Shown here in pieces: positions 12,953 to 25,580 of a DNA stretch of 64,000 nucleotides; positions within the stretch are counted from its first letter, which is position 1; the number at the start of each line of letters is the position of its first letter. Where the stretch lies: positions 36,159,250 to 36,223,249 of the forward strand of contig CM075103.1 of assembly GCA_037576195.1 (NCBI GenBank), in the 5' to 3' direction. The position numbers were made by a program, and so were the translations under genes. The notes below the pieces were generated by a model. That model saw only the letters and a list, made by a program, of their open reading frames with translations, did no database searches and had not been told where the DNA came from. This DNA comes from Phytoseiulus persimilis. Lineage: Eukaryota > Arthropoda > Arachnida > Mesostigmata > Phytoseiidae.

Positions 12953-13570
12953 GAGATCAATCGCAAGATGTTTTGTTCCTGGATTACCGCAGCACAGTCT
13001 CAAAGACTCAGCCTACAGTGTAGAGAATGGGTTTGCTCTACAAGTCAAGCAGAATCGATCAACGAAGGTCGGAAATTATCCCATACTGCAACATCCCCGA
13101 GCGAAACTGGAAGTGACGAGCAAACTCTCTTCAAGGGAGACGTATCCTCGTTCCCAAAAGCAGCCCCAAATGACGTCGATCGAGGTTGCCGTCCGAAGTT
13201 CGCGGGAGCTCCCAAAGCCAACGACAGTTGTCCAGCTCGTCCAGCTGATTCCGACGACTCCCAGCGGCGCTCCCGAAGATCGGGCGAGACGCAGATGCTG
13301 GACTTTCTGCGAGAGGGTCCCGGAGCCATAAATTGAGAATCTTCTCATGGACACAGTTTTCAAGTTTTTCCGTCCGGAGACCGAGAGTCCTCCTCGCAGT
13401 GCCAGAGCCAGAATGAGGGCCACGACGGGACTCATCGGGATCGGAATGGTCTGTTGAAAACCCGAATCAGAACCTGGGACAACTTCGCTGCGCTTTTTTA
13501 AGTCGTCATTGGCACACCTACGCCCACACACAAACGATAAAGAGAAGGAGAGAGAGAAAGCGGACGGAAA
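12953..13570 (+). other. Probable 3' exon / 3'-UTR of the Ig gene, end not located
   Basis: This begins at the acceptor described for the preceding intron. I see no AATAAA before 13570, so the end is unplaced; the next AATAAA on this strand is near 14411. Several long frames are open here on both strands: plus 12819-13331 and 12968-13336, minus 13045-13329 and 13076-13531. The minus frame has a hydrophobic segment after a Met near 13428 (MSPVVALILALAL) that could be a signal peptide of a tail-to-tail neighbour. I cannot decide between UTR and a minus-strand coding exon. Confidence 0.35.
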
Positions 13571-14830
13571 ATCCCTGCCCCTATATCCTGTGATGAAATG
13601 AGTAGTGGTCTAAGATCGTGAACCGATCTCGCTGTAATAAGTATCCTCCAAGCAATAGTTTATTTAGCTGGATCGTTGGCTTGGGTCTGATGTCGACTTC
13701 GAGCTGAAACTCGGTTTTCAAAACTCTCCATCTTTTCTCACGATTGATTACATGTTTTCCAATCATTATTACATGGGTCACGATGTTTCACCTCGAATTT
13801 CAACGACGGTTTGCATTTGTGAACTGATTCGACCCGAAAATTATAATCTTTCCAATTGAACCCCTCAGATCTTATGATTTGCGAATCCGCTTTGAGTTTG
13901 CCCCGACTCCTTGGAAATCTCAGTTTGATGAGAATCTATTCGCCATGTACACAGCTCGGTTTAGAACTCGAAAGTCACGTTGAGCGATCCGTCTGATGAC
14001 TCGCAAAGTTTGGGAAAATAGAAGCAGTCGTCAACAATACTCCTAGAGACCAATTTATCGAAGACGGTTTGACCTAAATTGTTATGTTGATAATTCTGAT
14101 GGATATCGTCGCGATGGAATCAATTGAACTTTTGTCGGTCGCATCATGAGCTAGACTCTTTTTGCAATGATTCAATCGTTGTTGATGGGTATCTCATCGG
14201 ATGACAGAATCAATACTCGTCATGGATCTAACGAGGGCGATAAGTGAACACACAAAATGGGTTTAGGTGTCGAATTATTCCTCAATTTTTCAACCGAGTG
14301 AGCGAGTTGTATGACAGCTGACTGTATTGAATCGAAGCGTGACCACGGGTTTTTGCTCGCTCGCAAACAACTCGTTTTGATGTGTATAAATTGTAAATAT
14401 CTATTTTAGAATAAAACCCCGGTTCATTGAGACTTTTGAAACTAGTGTGGTCCTTGGAGGAAAACCGCATGAATATGTTCGAATCCCGCATCTGATCAAT
14501 GATACTTACCTCTGTTGGAGAATCAGCTCATTCAAGTGTCGGACCTTGACGAAATTCCGAATACCAGAATACCGAAGGGATGCCCTCCCCATTTTCTTGG
14601 AGACACCCAGCTTGGATATCGAGACCCGGTTTGGATATGTGTCTTTTTCAGCGACCATTCTCCGTTTGTCTTAAGCGTTGATTTCGTAGCTATCATTCGG
14701 TTTTTGTTCAAAGGGGGGGTTGAGCACTTTTTCACCGGCCCGTTACGAGAACGGGAAGATTGCATGATTGATGGCCAAGTTAGATCATTCGAATCGGAAT
14801 GGGTTGGGAGGATAGGAGAGAAAATGTAGA
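13571..14830. other. AT-rich island without genes
   Basis: Composition falls well below that of the surroundings. No frame looks coding, and I see no terminal repeats, hairpin or tail that would make it a named element. An AATAAA lies near 14411. Confidence 0.6.
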
Positions 14831-17800
14831 GCGGAGGTAACGGCGGAAACTGTTGAGAACAATCACGACCGGCTGGTTTCTCAGCAAGCGCTGTTTTCTC
14901 GTTCGGCTTATCGTTCAGGCTGTGGTCGTACCAGGACTATAGGTATCCCAACACGAACATGTCCGAAGACCTCGGGTTAACTGCACAATGTCAACATCTA
15001 GTTCTTGACGAGACTATGGTTCCTGGCAACCGGTCGCGAGGTGCCACCTGAGCGTCGGACTCCTCGACCGATAGGAATATCGGGGACTCGGGGGAAGGAA
15101 TGATGTAGGAGCGGTCGCGCGAACAAGCTTGATGCGAGAAAACGCCAGGTTCGGGAAGTTGCTTGCGGTGGACGCACTAATTTCATCGACGGAACGGCCA
15201 ACGTCTTGTTCCCCAACGGAGGGAGTTGATCTATCTTCGTGAGCGATGGGCGTCGGATCGTCTACGGTTTCCCTCGTGCAAAGTGCGGAACAAGATCCCC
15301 GGGGAGAGTCGTCAGTCTCATTTTCCCTTTAGCATTCCCTTCAATCAGCGGAGTGATTCACATCCTAACTATTCAGAATACAGAATGATGTTGGGTGCAA
15401 AGTGTCATTCTAGGTCCCAGCGCGGGAACTCGTCGAGTTCTCCGACGAGACGTGATTGAGTGGACAACTCCCGACACTGGAATTTCGCGGAGACATAGTA
15501 CGCCAGAAGCAGGTGCGGAGCTCGCCAATTGCCGCTTCTATGTACTTCAGAGCGAGCTCGACCGGCACGACATGACTAGGAACAGCGTGATTGTGATCGG
15601 GTTATTTCTCGGTGGAATCAATGCAAGCTCTGCTCAGGTGCTGTTATCGATATAGGAGAGGCCCCCGTCAGTAGCTCGCCCGAGGCAAGTTCCGATTGGC
15701 GGAGCTTCTATCACATGGTTCGCTGCAAGCTGCTGTTTTCTCGCCGAATAATGGCTCCGGATTCGAGCGAGGGTCCACTCCTGCGCAACGAGGACTCTGA
15801 ACCGGTAGGGATTGGGCAAGGTTTGGTGCTCCTCAGAGAGATCCAGACTGCGGGTCGGAGATTACGATCGAATCTAAGGACGAGTTTCCCACGCAGTGTC
15901 CACAATCGGGCGTGGAATTCTTCTCTCGATGCTCTGCCTCGCACTTCGCGGCGTGGGAGGCTCGAGCTCGTTGTGGGAATCACTTTTATGGATCGGTAGA
16001 CGAGGTTATACTGCTTCTCGCAGTCCTATTCTAGATTTCTGAGCCTCTTACAGAGCATGAAGGAGGGAACTTGGTCTCAATCGTTCACCGGGAGATTGGT
16101 TCTCGAAATCGTTGAGCATCGGGCCTCCGGATCTCCAATCGGATATTCCATTCAGCGTATTGCACAAAGATGGAGACTCAAGGCTCTTGGATAGATCGGG
16201 CTCCAGATGCTTCATTTTCGAAAATCCACACTGGGTCATAATGAGCTCCCCGCAACCTTGCTCGTGGTCATCGTGCTCGTATCGTCGTACGTTCTTCGAG
16301 TCGGTTGTGGAATTCCAGTTGAGCTTGCTATGACAGAACAGAAGCTCCTTGGTGACTCTTCCTCGAGCACGCTGACCGTACTCCTGCACGTCCGCGTGGC
16401 CTGGTTGGCTGATGCATTCCTCGCCCGCGCTGAAGATTAACCGGGAGCTGCGAAGAGGAACTTTCGTATTTTAGGAAGCAATTTAGCGTCCCAGTCCGTC
16501 GTCCCGTGCGAGTGAGATTCCTCGTCGAGGCGAGACTCCGTGCCGTCGCCGAAGTTCAGCTCTGATGAGAGGCGCGTCATCGACGTCGTCTCCCGCCTCG
16601 ATTTCTTAGGATTCATAACGTCAGCTAGTGGATGACTTCGGCTGGATGATGGAGGAGGAAATTTCGAGCCGATTTTGAGTTCCCCCGGAAGATTAAGGAA
16701 GGAAAGCCATTAGAAACTCATTGCAATGATTAGTCTTGCTTAAAGTTAATCTCGGAAGCACGGTAAAGCCTGACCGACCGACCAGTCGCCTGCCCGCTTG
16801 GCCAGATTAATGACTCCGTCCATATGACTTAGCTGCGAATGAGGTATGCGCCGCCACGTTCCACAAATGACATACGATCCAACGATCCCATCATATACAC
16901 CAGTCCTATGTGGCCTGCTCCAATTCAAGTCAAAACGCACACTCCAACCCTTCACGGATACCCAATATCTAACGAGCTCGTATCCCGAAGCTCCAGCTCA
17001 GTGACTTGAGCTGATAATTATTACAAACTCTTTCGTCACTCAGTTGAGTTGGTCTCGCGCGCCCTCTAGCGGCATCATCGAGCCGCCAGCTCTTTCGCTC
17101 TCAGGGTGTTGGTAAGGATTCCCAGAGTGATGTCAGGAGTCACATTCAGTCTCCGAGTCTTCCTAGATCGGACCCGTCCCGAGAAAGTCATCGGAGCTAC
17201 AGGGTGAACGGCGATTCTTGGTGTCTCCGCTCCTCTGAGCCCTCAGAAACGTTTTTTTTTTGTTTGTTCTCAAATCGTTGTTTTGGGCGCCTGCCCCGCG
17301 CGGCCCATCTCGATCGGCTTTCGAGTGGCCGGTTCCAGGCAAAGCGAAGCCCACGATCATCCGGAGCGAAACGACGACGTTAAACCGTCGTCTACAAGGA
17401 ACAGGGGAGCCTCGGCACAACATGGTCGGCAGAGCGCAGACTAGGGCCTAGAGTTGTGGAAGCTCTACAGCTCGGAGTCGGAACTTGTGGTGAACTTCAG
17501 AAGGAATCCGAGCAAGAGGAGCGAATTCGGGCATTCTGAGGAAAAGCTCCCGGGGAAATTCCCAAAGTGTTCGATAACAAACACAGCTGACCGAGTGGAG
17601 CTCTAACGCTTTTCTATAAGTTCAGAGCGGTTTGAACTCTGCCTGTTCGGTCGAGTGGATGGGAAAAGACCAGGGAAGGGCCGAGTCCATTGTGTACATG
17701 CGGCTTAGCGCAGAACTCCAAAACTTTAAGCTCTCTTTCGTAGGGTGTATACCATGTGTGTGGGAGGGTGGGCGAGCGAGGGGTTTCCTTGCCGAAACGA

Positions 17801-20800
17801 GAGGTGCTGCGGAGAGAGTGGAACAGCCCGGCTTCCTCCTCTCCCCCAAGCTTTCCTACTAGCTCCTTCACACACATGCGCACACGTATATATCATATGT
17901 ACTGCTTTATCCTTCGTAAACAAACTATGGCCACTCCTCTAGAACGCTGCTCGTGAATCTGCCTCCGGGTCGCTCGCATATCGCAAAGCCGATTACATCC
18001 GAGGTGGGCTCCCGAGAGCTCGCTGGCCTCTGTTTGACCATGCTGCCGACTTGCCAACCGAGGCGGGCTCGCTAGGTGTCAGACCCAGTCGGTGGAGCTG
18101 TGGACTCTCTTCAACGGAACTCTCTTTCTGCTGAGCTTCCTCCGCGCTCGTTCCGTGAGCTCCGTATTCTTTGTTACAGGCGTTCTTGATTAGTCTCATC
18201 CGGAACGTTCCCGGGACTTGCCAACTGAACGCGGTGATTCCAACTGCGGCGCCTCATATGTCCGGACTCCTTTCCATCTCCTTGGGGCGCGCGAGCATCC
18301 TGGCAGGTGCGCCGAAGGTTTTCCTCCACACACGTTGCTCGAAAGTTCCTCCTCCCCCCCCCCCCCCCCCCCTCCTCCGCCGTACCCTTCTCCAGGCTGC
18401 CTCGTTGCTCTATTAGGAGTGACAATGAAATATGAAGCCATACGAGCAGGTGCCGCTAGCTCCTACGGCGGCTCTCCGTGGAGGCTGAGTGCGGGAACTC
18501 GCAACGGGAGAACGAGAAGAGAGAAAGGTGGGTACAAGAGGTTCTGTTTTCTGAGGAGCGACTGTCACAAGGAATTTGTGTAGGTGTGGCACCGAGTGCG
18601 TGCATCTCACGAATGAATTTGAGCGCACGTCGCACAGAGTCAACAAACGGTGAATCTGGAGCACGAGCAGCGTTTTGAAGCGAACGACCGGCCCGCATGT
18701 GGGGATCTCAGACTTGCGACAGCTTGTTGTCTGTTCGCGACGGGATCCAGCCCCTGAACTGCTCGGAGCGGGGAAAAAACGAGAGAAGACTGGAAAGCTC
18801 GTGACCAAGTCCTTCCGCCGGATCTGGCGAAGTTCATTGTTGAATATTTGAAAACTAAGTCCCAGCAAGGGAAATTTGGGTTACAACATACACCTTCACC
18901 AACAAAGTGAGAGTGACGCTTGAGGCTTGGCGGCGTTAAGAGCGACGACACTGCGAGCGGAGAGTCTCGGAGTTGGGAAGCCGAGCACTATGTTCTCGTT
19001 AAGGCAAGATTGGCGACGGAGTGGGGTTAGGACGGTCGGGCGACAGCGAGGAGGGGCCTTCAGTGGCAGGACAGGAGAGGAAAAAGGATGGAGGAGCGAC
19101 CGAGATGTTGCGGCAGTCAAGCCAGTGCTTAGGGAACAGGCGAATGGAGAAGAGGGAACGGACCAGATGCAGCGTCCGGTACGGGGTTCGGTTTAGGTCG
19201 GGGATGGAAAAGCAAAACGGGCGATGTTGGCGCTCATTTGTCCTCCTCGTCGGCGGCAGCAACAACAACCGGCAGACTGTCTCTCCCCCTCGGTGGGCTG
19301 CGTCGTTGGTAGTTTTGAGATCTGCGCGTCTGGCTTGATAGTCCCGCCACTGGGTGTGGTTGATTCGTTCGTTTCCGCAAGCACCTGGCGACGAACGGAC
19401 TCGTCGGACTGCCGACCGGGCGCAGTTTATCATTGAGCATTACAGCTCCCCCTTGGAGCCCTTCTTCTCCGAAACTTCCTCATCCAAATCAAGGTTCGGC
19501 GCCGCATGCTTCCCAACCTGGATGGCGACCTCTCACGGAGTTCGAGCCCGCGCAATGGGATTCGCTCTGTAAAGCAGAACATCCTATGGAGTTCGAGTTC
19601 TCCTGCAGGAACGAGAGTTTTCATGGCCCTACGATGCTCTTAATCTCCCTCTCTGAATCTGTCGCGGTCCATAACCTGCCCGGGTAAAGATCGACGGTAA
19701 GATGAACGGCCGCGTTGGCACACAATTCAAATTCATTGTTATTATTTTCGGGTGCTCGATGTTCCTGCGTTCGCGTACTCGGCTGCAGCTCGCAGCTGGC
19801 TGCTCGGCCAAGAACTAATTTGAGCTCGGATTTCAAACTTGAGCTGTTTGCTCTTGCTTTCATTTCTTTTGTGAGAGCGTCTCCGTGAAAACAAGCGGGG
19901 AAGGAACACAGGGAGCGGGACAGCATACAGTGGAGCAGGTGTTGCGACAGAGGTTGCGACAACCAAGAGATACTACGCGAATTTTACGCTCGTGGACGGA
20001 TGCCGTTCTGGAGCATCGATTGAATCTTCAGGGAAAAGTTCGCCTGCGACATACCTCAATACTTGTCGTCGATAAAATCGGATTCCGTCATCGAGAAATG
20101 CTTGCCTGCTTCAAACAGTGACCAAAAATTAACAGAAAAAGAGCCAAACAGAACTCGCATGCGCAGTGTCGGTCTCAAACTTCCACCTCAAGAGGCCCTG
20201 AATGCAAGAGATTGTTCCGGAGGGTGGAAAGAAATCTGCGGAAAAGTGGAGGTTGTGAGAATCTTTCGGCTCCCCGCTCGTTGACAACGGAAACTCCTGC
20301 GGCTGTTGGGCTCAGCGCTCTGTCACGGCTCCAAATCCGGACGACGGCATGCCGCCTGTCTACTTCTTCACATTTGCAACAAGAAGACGGAGAGAGGAGG
20401 GGACGCGGTTCAGGTTATCGGTCGGAAAAAGTTTTTTCCTACTTCATCTCTCCTCTCGCTTGGTGGCCTTCGCGCCACAGCTTTCTGGAGCCCGGCACCA
20501 GCGTCGATGGGAGCGTCTTCCCGGAAAGTCGGTCATTCGGTCGAGTGAGGGCCGATAATACTATCGAGTTATTGGTTCAGTCGGCTCCAGTCAAGATGGC
20601 AAGTGGACACAGAGACAGTCTACCAATATCCTGTCTTCCTCGGCAGCTCGTCGCCGCGCCGCCTTCCTCGCTGTCGTTGATGTTGTCTACCAAGTCTCAC
20701 CGAGCGGTGCGAAGCCAAACTCGATCCTACTAAACATGGCCTGTTCCGAACAACCCTGCCTGGCAGTCTCAAAATCAACCAAATGTCTCTGAATAACCCG

Positions 20801-22806
20801 GGCGCCCCGCACCAACCTTAGAGGAATGACCCCTCCGTATCGCAGAGGCTTTTCGGGCGGGCGAAACGAGGCGGCGCACGGACTCCGTCTCGGGAAGGAA
20901 TGGGGTCCGTTTCCTTCAGGCGAACATCAGGGATGGTTCCTTGAAGTTTTCCACAGAGGCCCCACAAAAGTCCGGCAGAGGTGTTCGCAGAAGGCCATGG
21001 GAAAGAGGTATGCAAATGCAATGTCGTCAGAAGTTATGCGCAGTAGAAAAAGTGCCGCTTTGTGTGTGTGTGGTAAAGGTCGTTCATCTCACTTCGTTAT
21101 AATGGACAACCGAGCAACGAACGGCGAGACGGACAAAGAACACTTTTCTCGTCCCGCCGCGCCCGGTTCGCAGTTGTCCCTCCCGTCCTTCAACTCTAGG
21201 AACTCCTGTGAGGCTTCCCGGAATTCTCGGTGCGCTCCGTTCCCCCGTGAGGAGCACTCCTGCTCGTGGCCGAAAGATTCTCGCTCACGAAACCTCGCGA
21301 AGCGTTCTCCGAGGACCGGGGCAGAGCGATTCGCGGCGGCGGTAGGTCAGGTTGGAGGAAACGGACAGGAATAGAACGTCAGCCACGAAACGGAGGAAGC
21401 AGTGGTCCGCTGAGGAGAAGCTAATGATCTGATGATCGAGCTGCGACCGCCGCCGCAGAGGAACGAAAATCGGGCGTATTGCCTCGGCATCGACAGATCT
21501 GGAAGAGGAAGAAGACTATCGTCAGTTCGCTTTCGTGGCCTTGGATTCCCTGATTTCGACCGACCGCAATAGTTACGAGCAGATCACCGGAGAGGAAAAT
21601 GGAGGGAAGATGGCGGATCCGCGAATGAGATTCAGGGAAAGGAGTTGCGGGCCGTCGGTAACGAGCCCGGAACGATTCTCGAGGAAAACCAGATGGAATG
21701 TGCTCCCATGATCGCAAGATATAATCGAAGAGGACAGAACGAGATAAGATGCACATGGGAACGAATCACGGTGATGTCTGACAGAAGCTCCTGGAATAAG
21801 TGCGGGGCTGGGATCTGGAGTTTGGACCCCGGTCGGATTCTAGCACCCTCGAAACCGGAAACAGTCTCGAAACGCTCAGAAGTCTCTCCAGGGAAACTAT
21901 ATCAACGCTCCCATTTCTCGCTGCCTCGAAATGTATTCACCCGTCGGTGTTTGTTATCCTTCCCGCATGTGTTCCTCTCTCGATGTTTTTCATCGGCTGC
22001 GGCTAATTGCGTCACCCGAAAATGAAGTCGTCGAAGCGTAGATCCAACGATGGCGACAGCGATGTTCAACATCGATGGGCAACCGAACGCTTTTTCCCTC
22101 GCTTCCTCCGTTCGAGTTGCGTCTCTCTGGAAAGCCTGTCGGCTGGGTGGCGGTTGCGCTGGGATGTTCATGGATGCGCTCCTGTGCAAAAATAAGCAAA
22201 CATCGTCAGCCTTTCATCCTAACGAGACAGAGCAGACGAACGCAGAGACGTTTGGGGAACCTCGAGGGACGTGAGGGAGCCCTCGATGATGGCATCGCGG
22301 GGGACCCCAAACCGACAGACTCGAGCGGAACTATTCCGGCAATCGGATGAAATTTCATTTGCTCACTCATGAAGGTACTCATTTTGAGGATGGTTCCCGT
22401 TCTTTCGGGGTCCAGCAACTCGTCGTTCTCGTAAGCATCTACGTTTCTCCTCGCGAGCGGACGGGTAGTGAGAACGGCAAGCAAGCGACAGCTCGTTACG
22501 ACAGTCGATTTTTCCCAACAAATCTTTCTGAAGGCTTCGTTGTTGCCCCAATGACATCGCCTCGAGCCGCACAAGCGAAACGTAACGAGTTGATTCGCTC
22601 GACAAAGTTCGTTTTCAACAAACTTCGCATCGCGCCATCTTCGCTATTCCTCGGACGCCTGCCATCTTCCCCTGCTCCCGGATTCCCTTCGCTCGCTCCC
22701 CCCCAATCTCACCTCTCTGAGTGCTCCGACACGAGACGCGGCCCGAATTCCCCTCGTTCCGCCCCGCATTGACGCACCTTAAAGATTGGACGATACGTTT
22801 AATTGC
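14831..22806. other. No gene seen
   Basis: Nearly 8 kb with only chance-level frames (the longest, 20826-21374 at 182 codons and 20212-20733 at 173, have no recognisable features). It contains a C19 run and a purine-rich tract at about 18930-19220. Confidence 0.4.
18354..18372. repeat. Homopolymer C19
   Basis: Nineteen consecutive C inside a CT-rich tract. No assigned gene. Confidence 0.95.
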
Positions 22807-23415
22807 ATGTCGAAGGAAATCGTTGTTGTCGTCTATGTCATCGCTCTTATTCCTTTCTCCGCTGCGCACAGACAGCCTCCGGGGCACGCGCTCCTTGACA
22901 GCGATGTCAGACACGTTCCATTGCAAAACGCGCTAATACTTCCCCGGCGCCGTTACAGACGTCGTTTGCAAGAAGCCCGTCTAGCGAACCTTGTTTTGGC
23001 GCGTTTTCCAAAATCCTTCCCAGTTACGGGCTTCAATAATGACGACGTGCTGGAGGGAAAGGCGAAGGGAACACTCTCACTGGAAATGATGTCTCTCGCT
23101 TCAAGAAGAGTGGAAACTGGAGCTCACTCGGGAAACTTCCTCCCCTCCTCATCGTTCGGTGAGAAAATGGAGGCTCCGGTGAAGCCGACCTTCGGACGAT
23201 TCGTCCTCGATTACCTCTCGATGGGAACATCGAACCCATTGATGGAAAGGGTCCCGAGCTATCTGATTCCAGGACGGGATGTTTTTTCGATGTTTTCCCG
23301 ACCGGCTCTGTTCATCTTGTTGTCCGCCCCGTCGATGGATTTGAAACTCGAGCAACGGACGAAGTATCGAGTTAGTGGAGTCGTCGCTGGCTTGAGCCGC
23401 TGTTGCTATTCGTAG
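22807..23415 (+). CDS. Candidate secreted protein ORF, unknown function
   Basis: A 202-residue frame whose ATG at 22807 opens a signal-peptide-like N-terminus: MSKE, a hydrophobic core (IVVVVYVIALIPFSAA), then HRQPPG, with a plausible cleavage after SAA. The next 40 residues are rich in Arg (LPRRRYRRRLQEARL), reminiscent of a pro-region with dibasic processing sites. The rest has no family I recognise. The frame opens slightly upstream at a non-ATG codon, and the context of the ATG is poor. A GTGAGA at about 23159 could be a splice donor, so the true exon may be shorter. A frame of this length is expected by chance less than once in a window this size, so the leader is the main support. Confidence 0.35.
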   Translation: MSKEIVVVVYVIALIPFSAAHRQPPGHALLDSDVRHVPLQNALILPRRRYRRRLQEARLANLVLARFPKSFPVTGFNNDDVLEGKAKGTLSLEMMSLASRRVETGAHSGNFLPSSSFGEKMEAPVKPTFGRFVLDYLSMGTSNPLMERVPSYLIPGRDVFSMFSRPALFILLSAPSMDLKLEQRTKYRVSGVVAGLSRCCYS

Positions 23416-24488
23416 TGAGCTCTTTTTCAAAAACTCAGGAGGCGGTGACAGCTTTTGACCGGTATGGCTTCGTCTCTGTTCGCGGCGAATGGCATAGACC
23501 TCAGTCCACGTCGGTCACGGCGGCCAATCGTACTGACTCGATCTGAACCAAGCCAACGACGCTCAAAGTCAGAACATCGCACCTGTTTGTAAACGAGCCA
23601 AATCCTGTGTCAAAGGCTCATACCGGGACTGCGCTCTCGAAAAAGGCGAAGAATGCAGTTTACTATATTTTGTGGCCTCGAGTTCGATGAACAGCGTGAA
23701 TTCCTCTGGATCCGTGAGATTATTCCCATCCCGGCGCGCCAAATGCACATCTTCCCTGACATCGGTTCCAGAGAGAGAATCGAAGATATACTGCCTCTCG
23801 GCCTTCCGCCGAGCTAGGTTTCGCGCCGTCAGGCATGTTCATCCCCACGTTGAGATGCGCAAACGGAGGATGGAGTAACCATTCCTGGAGATAGGAAATT
23901 GTAAAGGATGGGGGAAGATTCAAAAGGAGGGAAAGGCAAAGAAAGAAGGACGTCAGAAACCGTAGAGCACGGCAGAAAGCGTTTTGCGGTTGGGCGGAAG
24001 GAGCGAGTGAAGAAATCGATTCTTCCTTGATTTGGCCGCAGATCGCCGTCGCTCCCATCACCGCTCGGAACGGAGGAGCAGCAGCTCCGATCGTCCTTGG
24101 GTTCCCAGTCGTCTGCGAGCAATGTTTTTTCCTCCGGGCGACTCTGCCAGAGAGCAGAGCGAACTGAGGAAACGGAGAATAAATAGGGAGCGTTTTGTTC
24201 TGTTCCCGTCGCACGCAAAACAAGCTTCCACTCCAGGGTCGATTCCAGATGCCGCTCCTCTAGTTTGTAGCTCGATGATCCGGCATGGGAAGCTGGTCGG
24301 CCTGCGAGACCTGTCTCGGCACAAGCCCGAAGAGAGTGGGGAATACTTCAGGAGAGAAAACGGGCTCCGGTCTACGAGAGCCTGGGCAGGGGGGATCCAA
24401 CTCGACGAGTACGCTACGTCGTTTCCCTGGGGAAAACGTCTGTCTGACGATGCGACTTCGTTGCGTCACTTCTTGAATCGCATTGGAG

Positions 24489-25372
24489 ATGGCGGTGAAC
24501 GTTCTATGCCTGAAACGGCGAAACTCCAGAGCGCTTTTGATGACAGTGTTCTGGAGAATAGTCACCGGCTGTCACCAGAACCTGAAGAAAAAGCAGAAGT
24601 ACGCCGACCTGACGACTGTGTACTTCGTTTCACCAATAGCCGTCGGAACTCTGGGCGAACCGGTTTTCCTAACGGAAACTCTTCTGCTCAACTGCTACAG
24701 GAGGCCACGGGGTGAGAAAGCGGGGGAACTCACTTCTCCAGGAGTCGTCGCTGGCTACTTTTGAACAAGTATTTGAGTTGCATCCAACGAAGCATCCGGT
24801 TAGCATGAGTGAAAATGATCATCGGCTGGAGCTCATCCATCTCAGTGTGCGCTGGCGCACCCAGGGTTCCTTCCGGCCAGATGAGACGATTTTCACAACT
24901 GCCAAGGGCCAGTCGTCGGTGATGATGACCATTCACTTTGAGCTTGCCTGGGCAGGGACTTCTGCCTCCTTGAGTCCCAATGAATTTTTCGATATCGAGT
25001 ACGTATCGTTCGCGTCGACAGAACAGTTGAGAGTCAGGGGTGAGCTCGGTAAGCCAGCGGTACGGGACCGTGAGGAAATTCAGTGCTCGAACATTGTTGT
25101 GCGCCCTTCTCGTTGATGGAGAGACTTCAGCTCGGTCACATTATTCGAGAAGGGTTGATCCCTTTTTTCTTGAACGAGTGGTGAGTGTTTCAGGCTGTTG
25201 CGATACAAGTATCCTGAGAGATTCACCGCCTCCGGTAATCGAACCCATGGCTGGAATTTTTCGCCATGATAGCCACGGCCTCGACCCTTATGCTGGGCCG
25301 AACATTACTCGTTGGTTCCGCAAAGTTCACCCATCAAGGTTCAACTACAGTTCCGCAGCTGTCGTGTCCTAG
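24489..25372 (+). CDS. Candidate three-exon gene of unknown function
   Basis: Proposed exons are 24489-24711, 24881-25039 and 25194-25372. Donors are GTGAGA and GTGAGC; acceptors end CCTTCCGGCCAG and GTGTTTCAG. All junctions are phase 1, so the frame carries through to a TAG at 25370-25372. Exons 1 and 2 have GC-rich third and GC-poor second codon positions, as in the Ig gene; exon 3 is less biased. The start ATG at 24489 (MAVNVLCLKRR) could instead be an internal Met after an acceptor. The product of about 186 residues has a moderately hydrophobic stretch (VYFVSPIAVGTLGEPVFL) and two N-glycosylation-like sequons near the end (NIT, NYS). I recognise no family. A 227-codon frame (24032-24715) overlaps in another phase and looks weaker. 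Confidence 0.38.
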
Positions 25373-25580
25373 TTAACGATGGTCCACCCTCAGAAATTCA
25401 TCCATCCCGCGCTTGGGTAGACTCCGTGGAATCCACGAGGAGCCAGATCTTCCCCAGGATCGCCTCGGTGCTCTCCTCCAGGTCGACTTTGAATCCTACA
25501 TGAAGGTAACTCAGCGAGCCTCAGGGTTTGTTGTTGAGAGACCCCTTTCAAATCGAAAGCTCGTGAAAGTCTCATCCGAG

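Noticed and set aside
14474-14492. GTTCGAATCCC resembling a tRNA B box
   Set aside because: No A box at the right distance and no cloverleaf pairing around it.
24032-24715. 227-codon plus-strand frame
   Set aside because: It overlaps the 24489-24711 candidate exon in another phase, is Arg/Ser-rich, has no domain, and is close to the longest length expected by chance.
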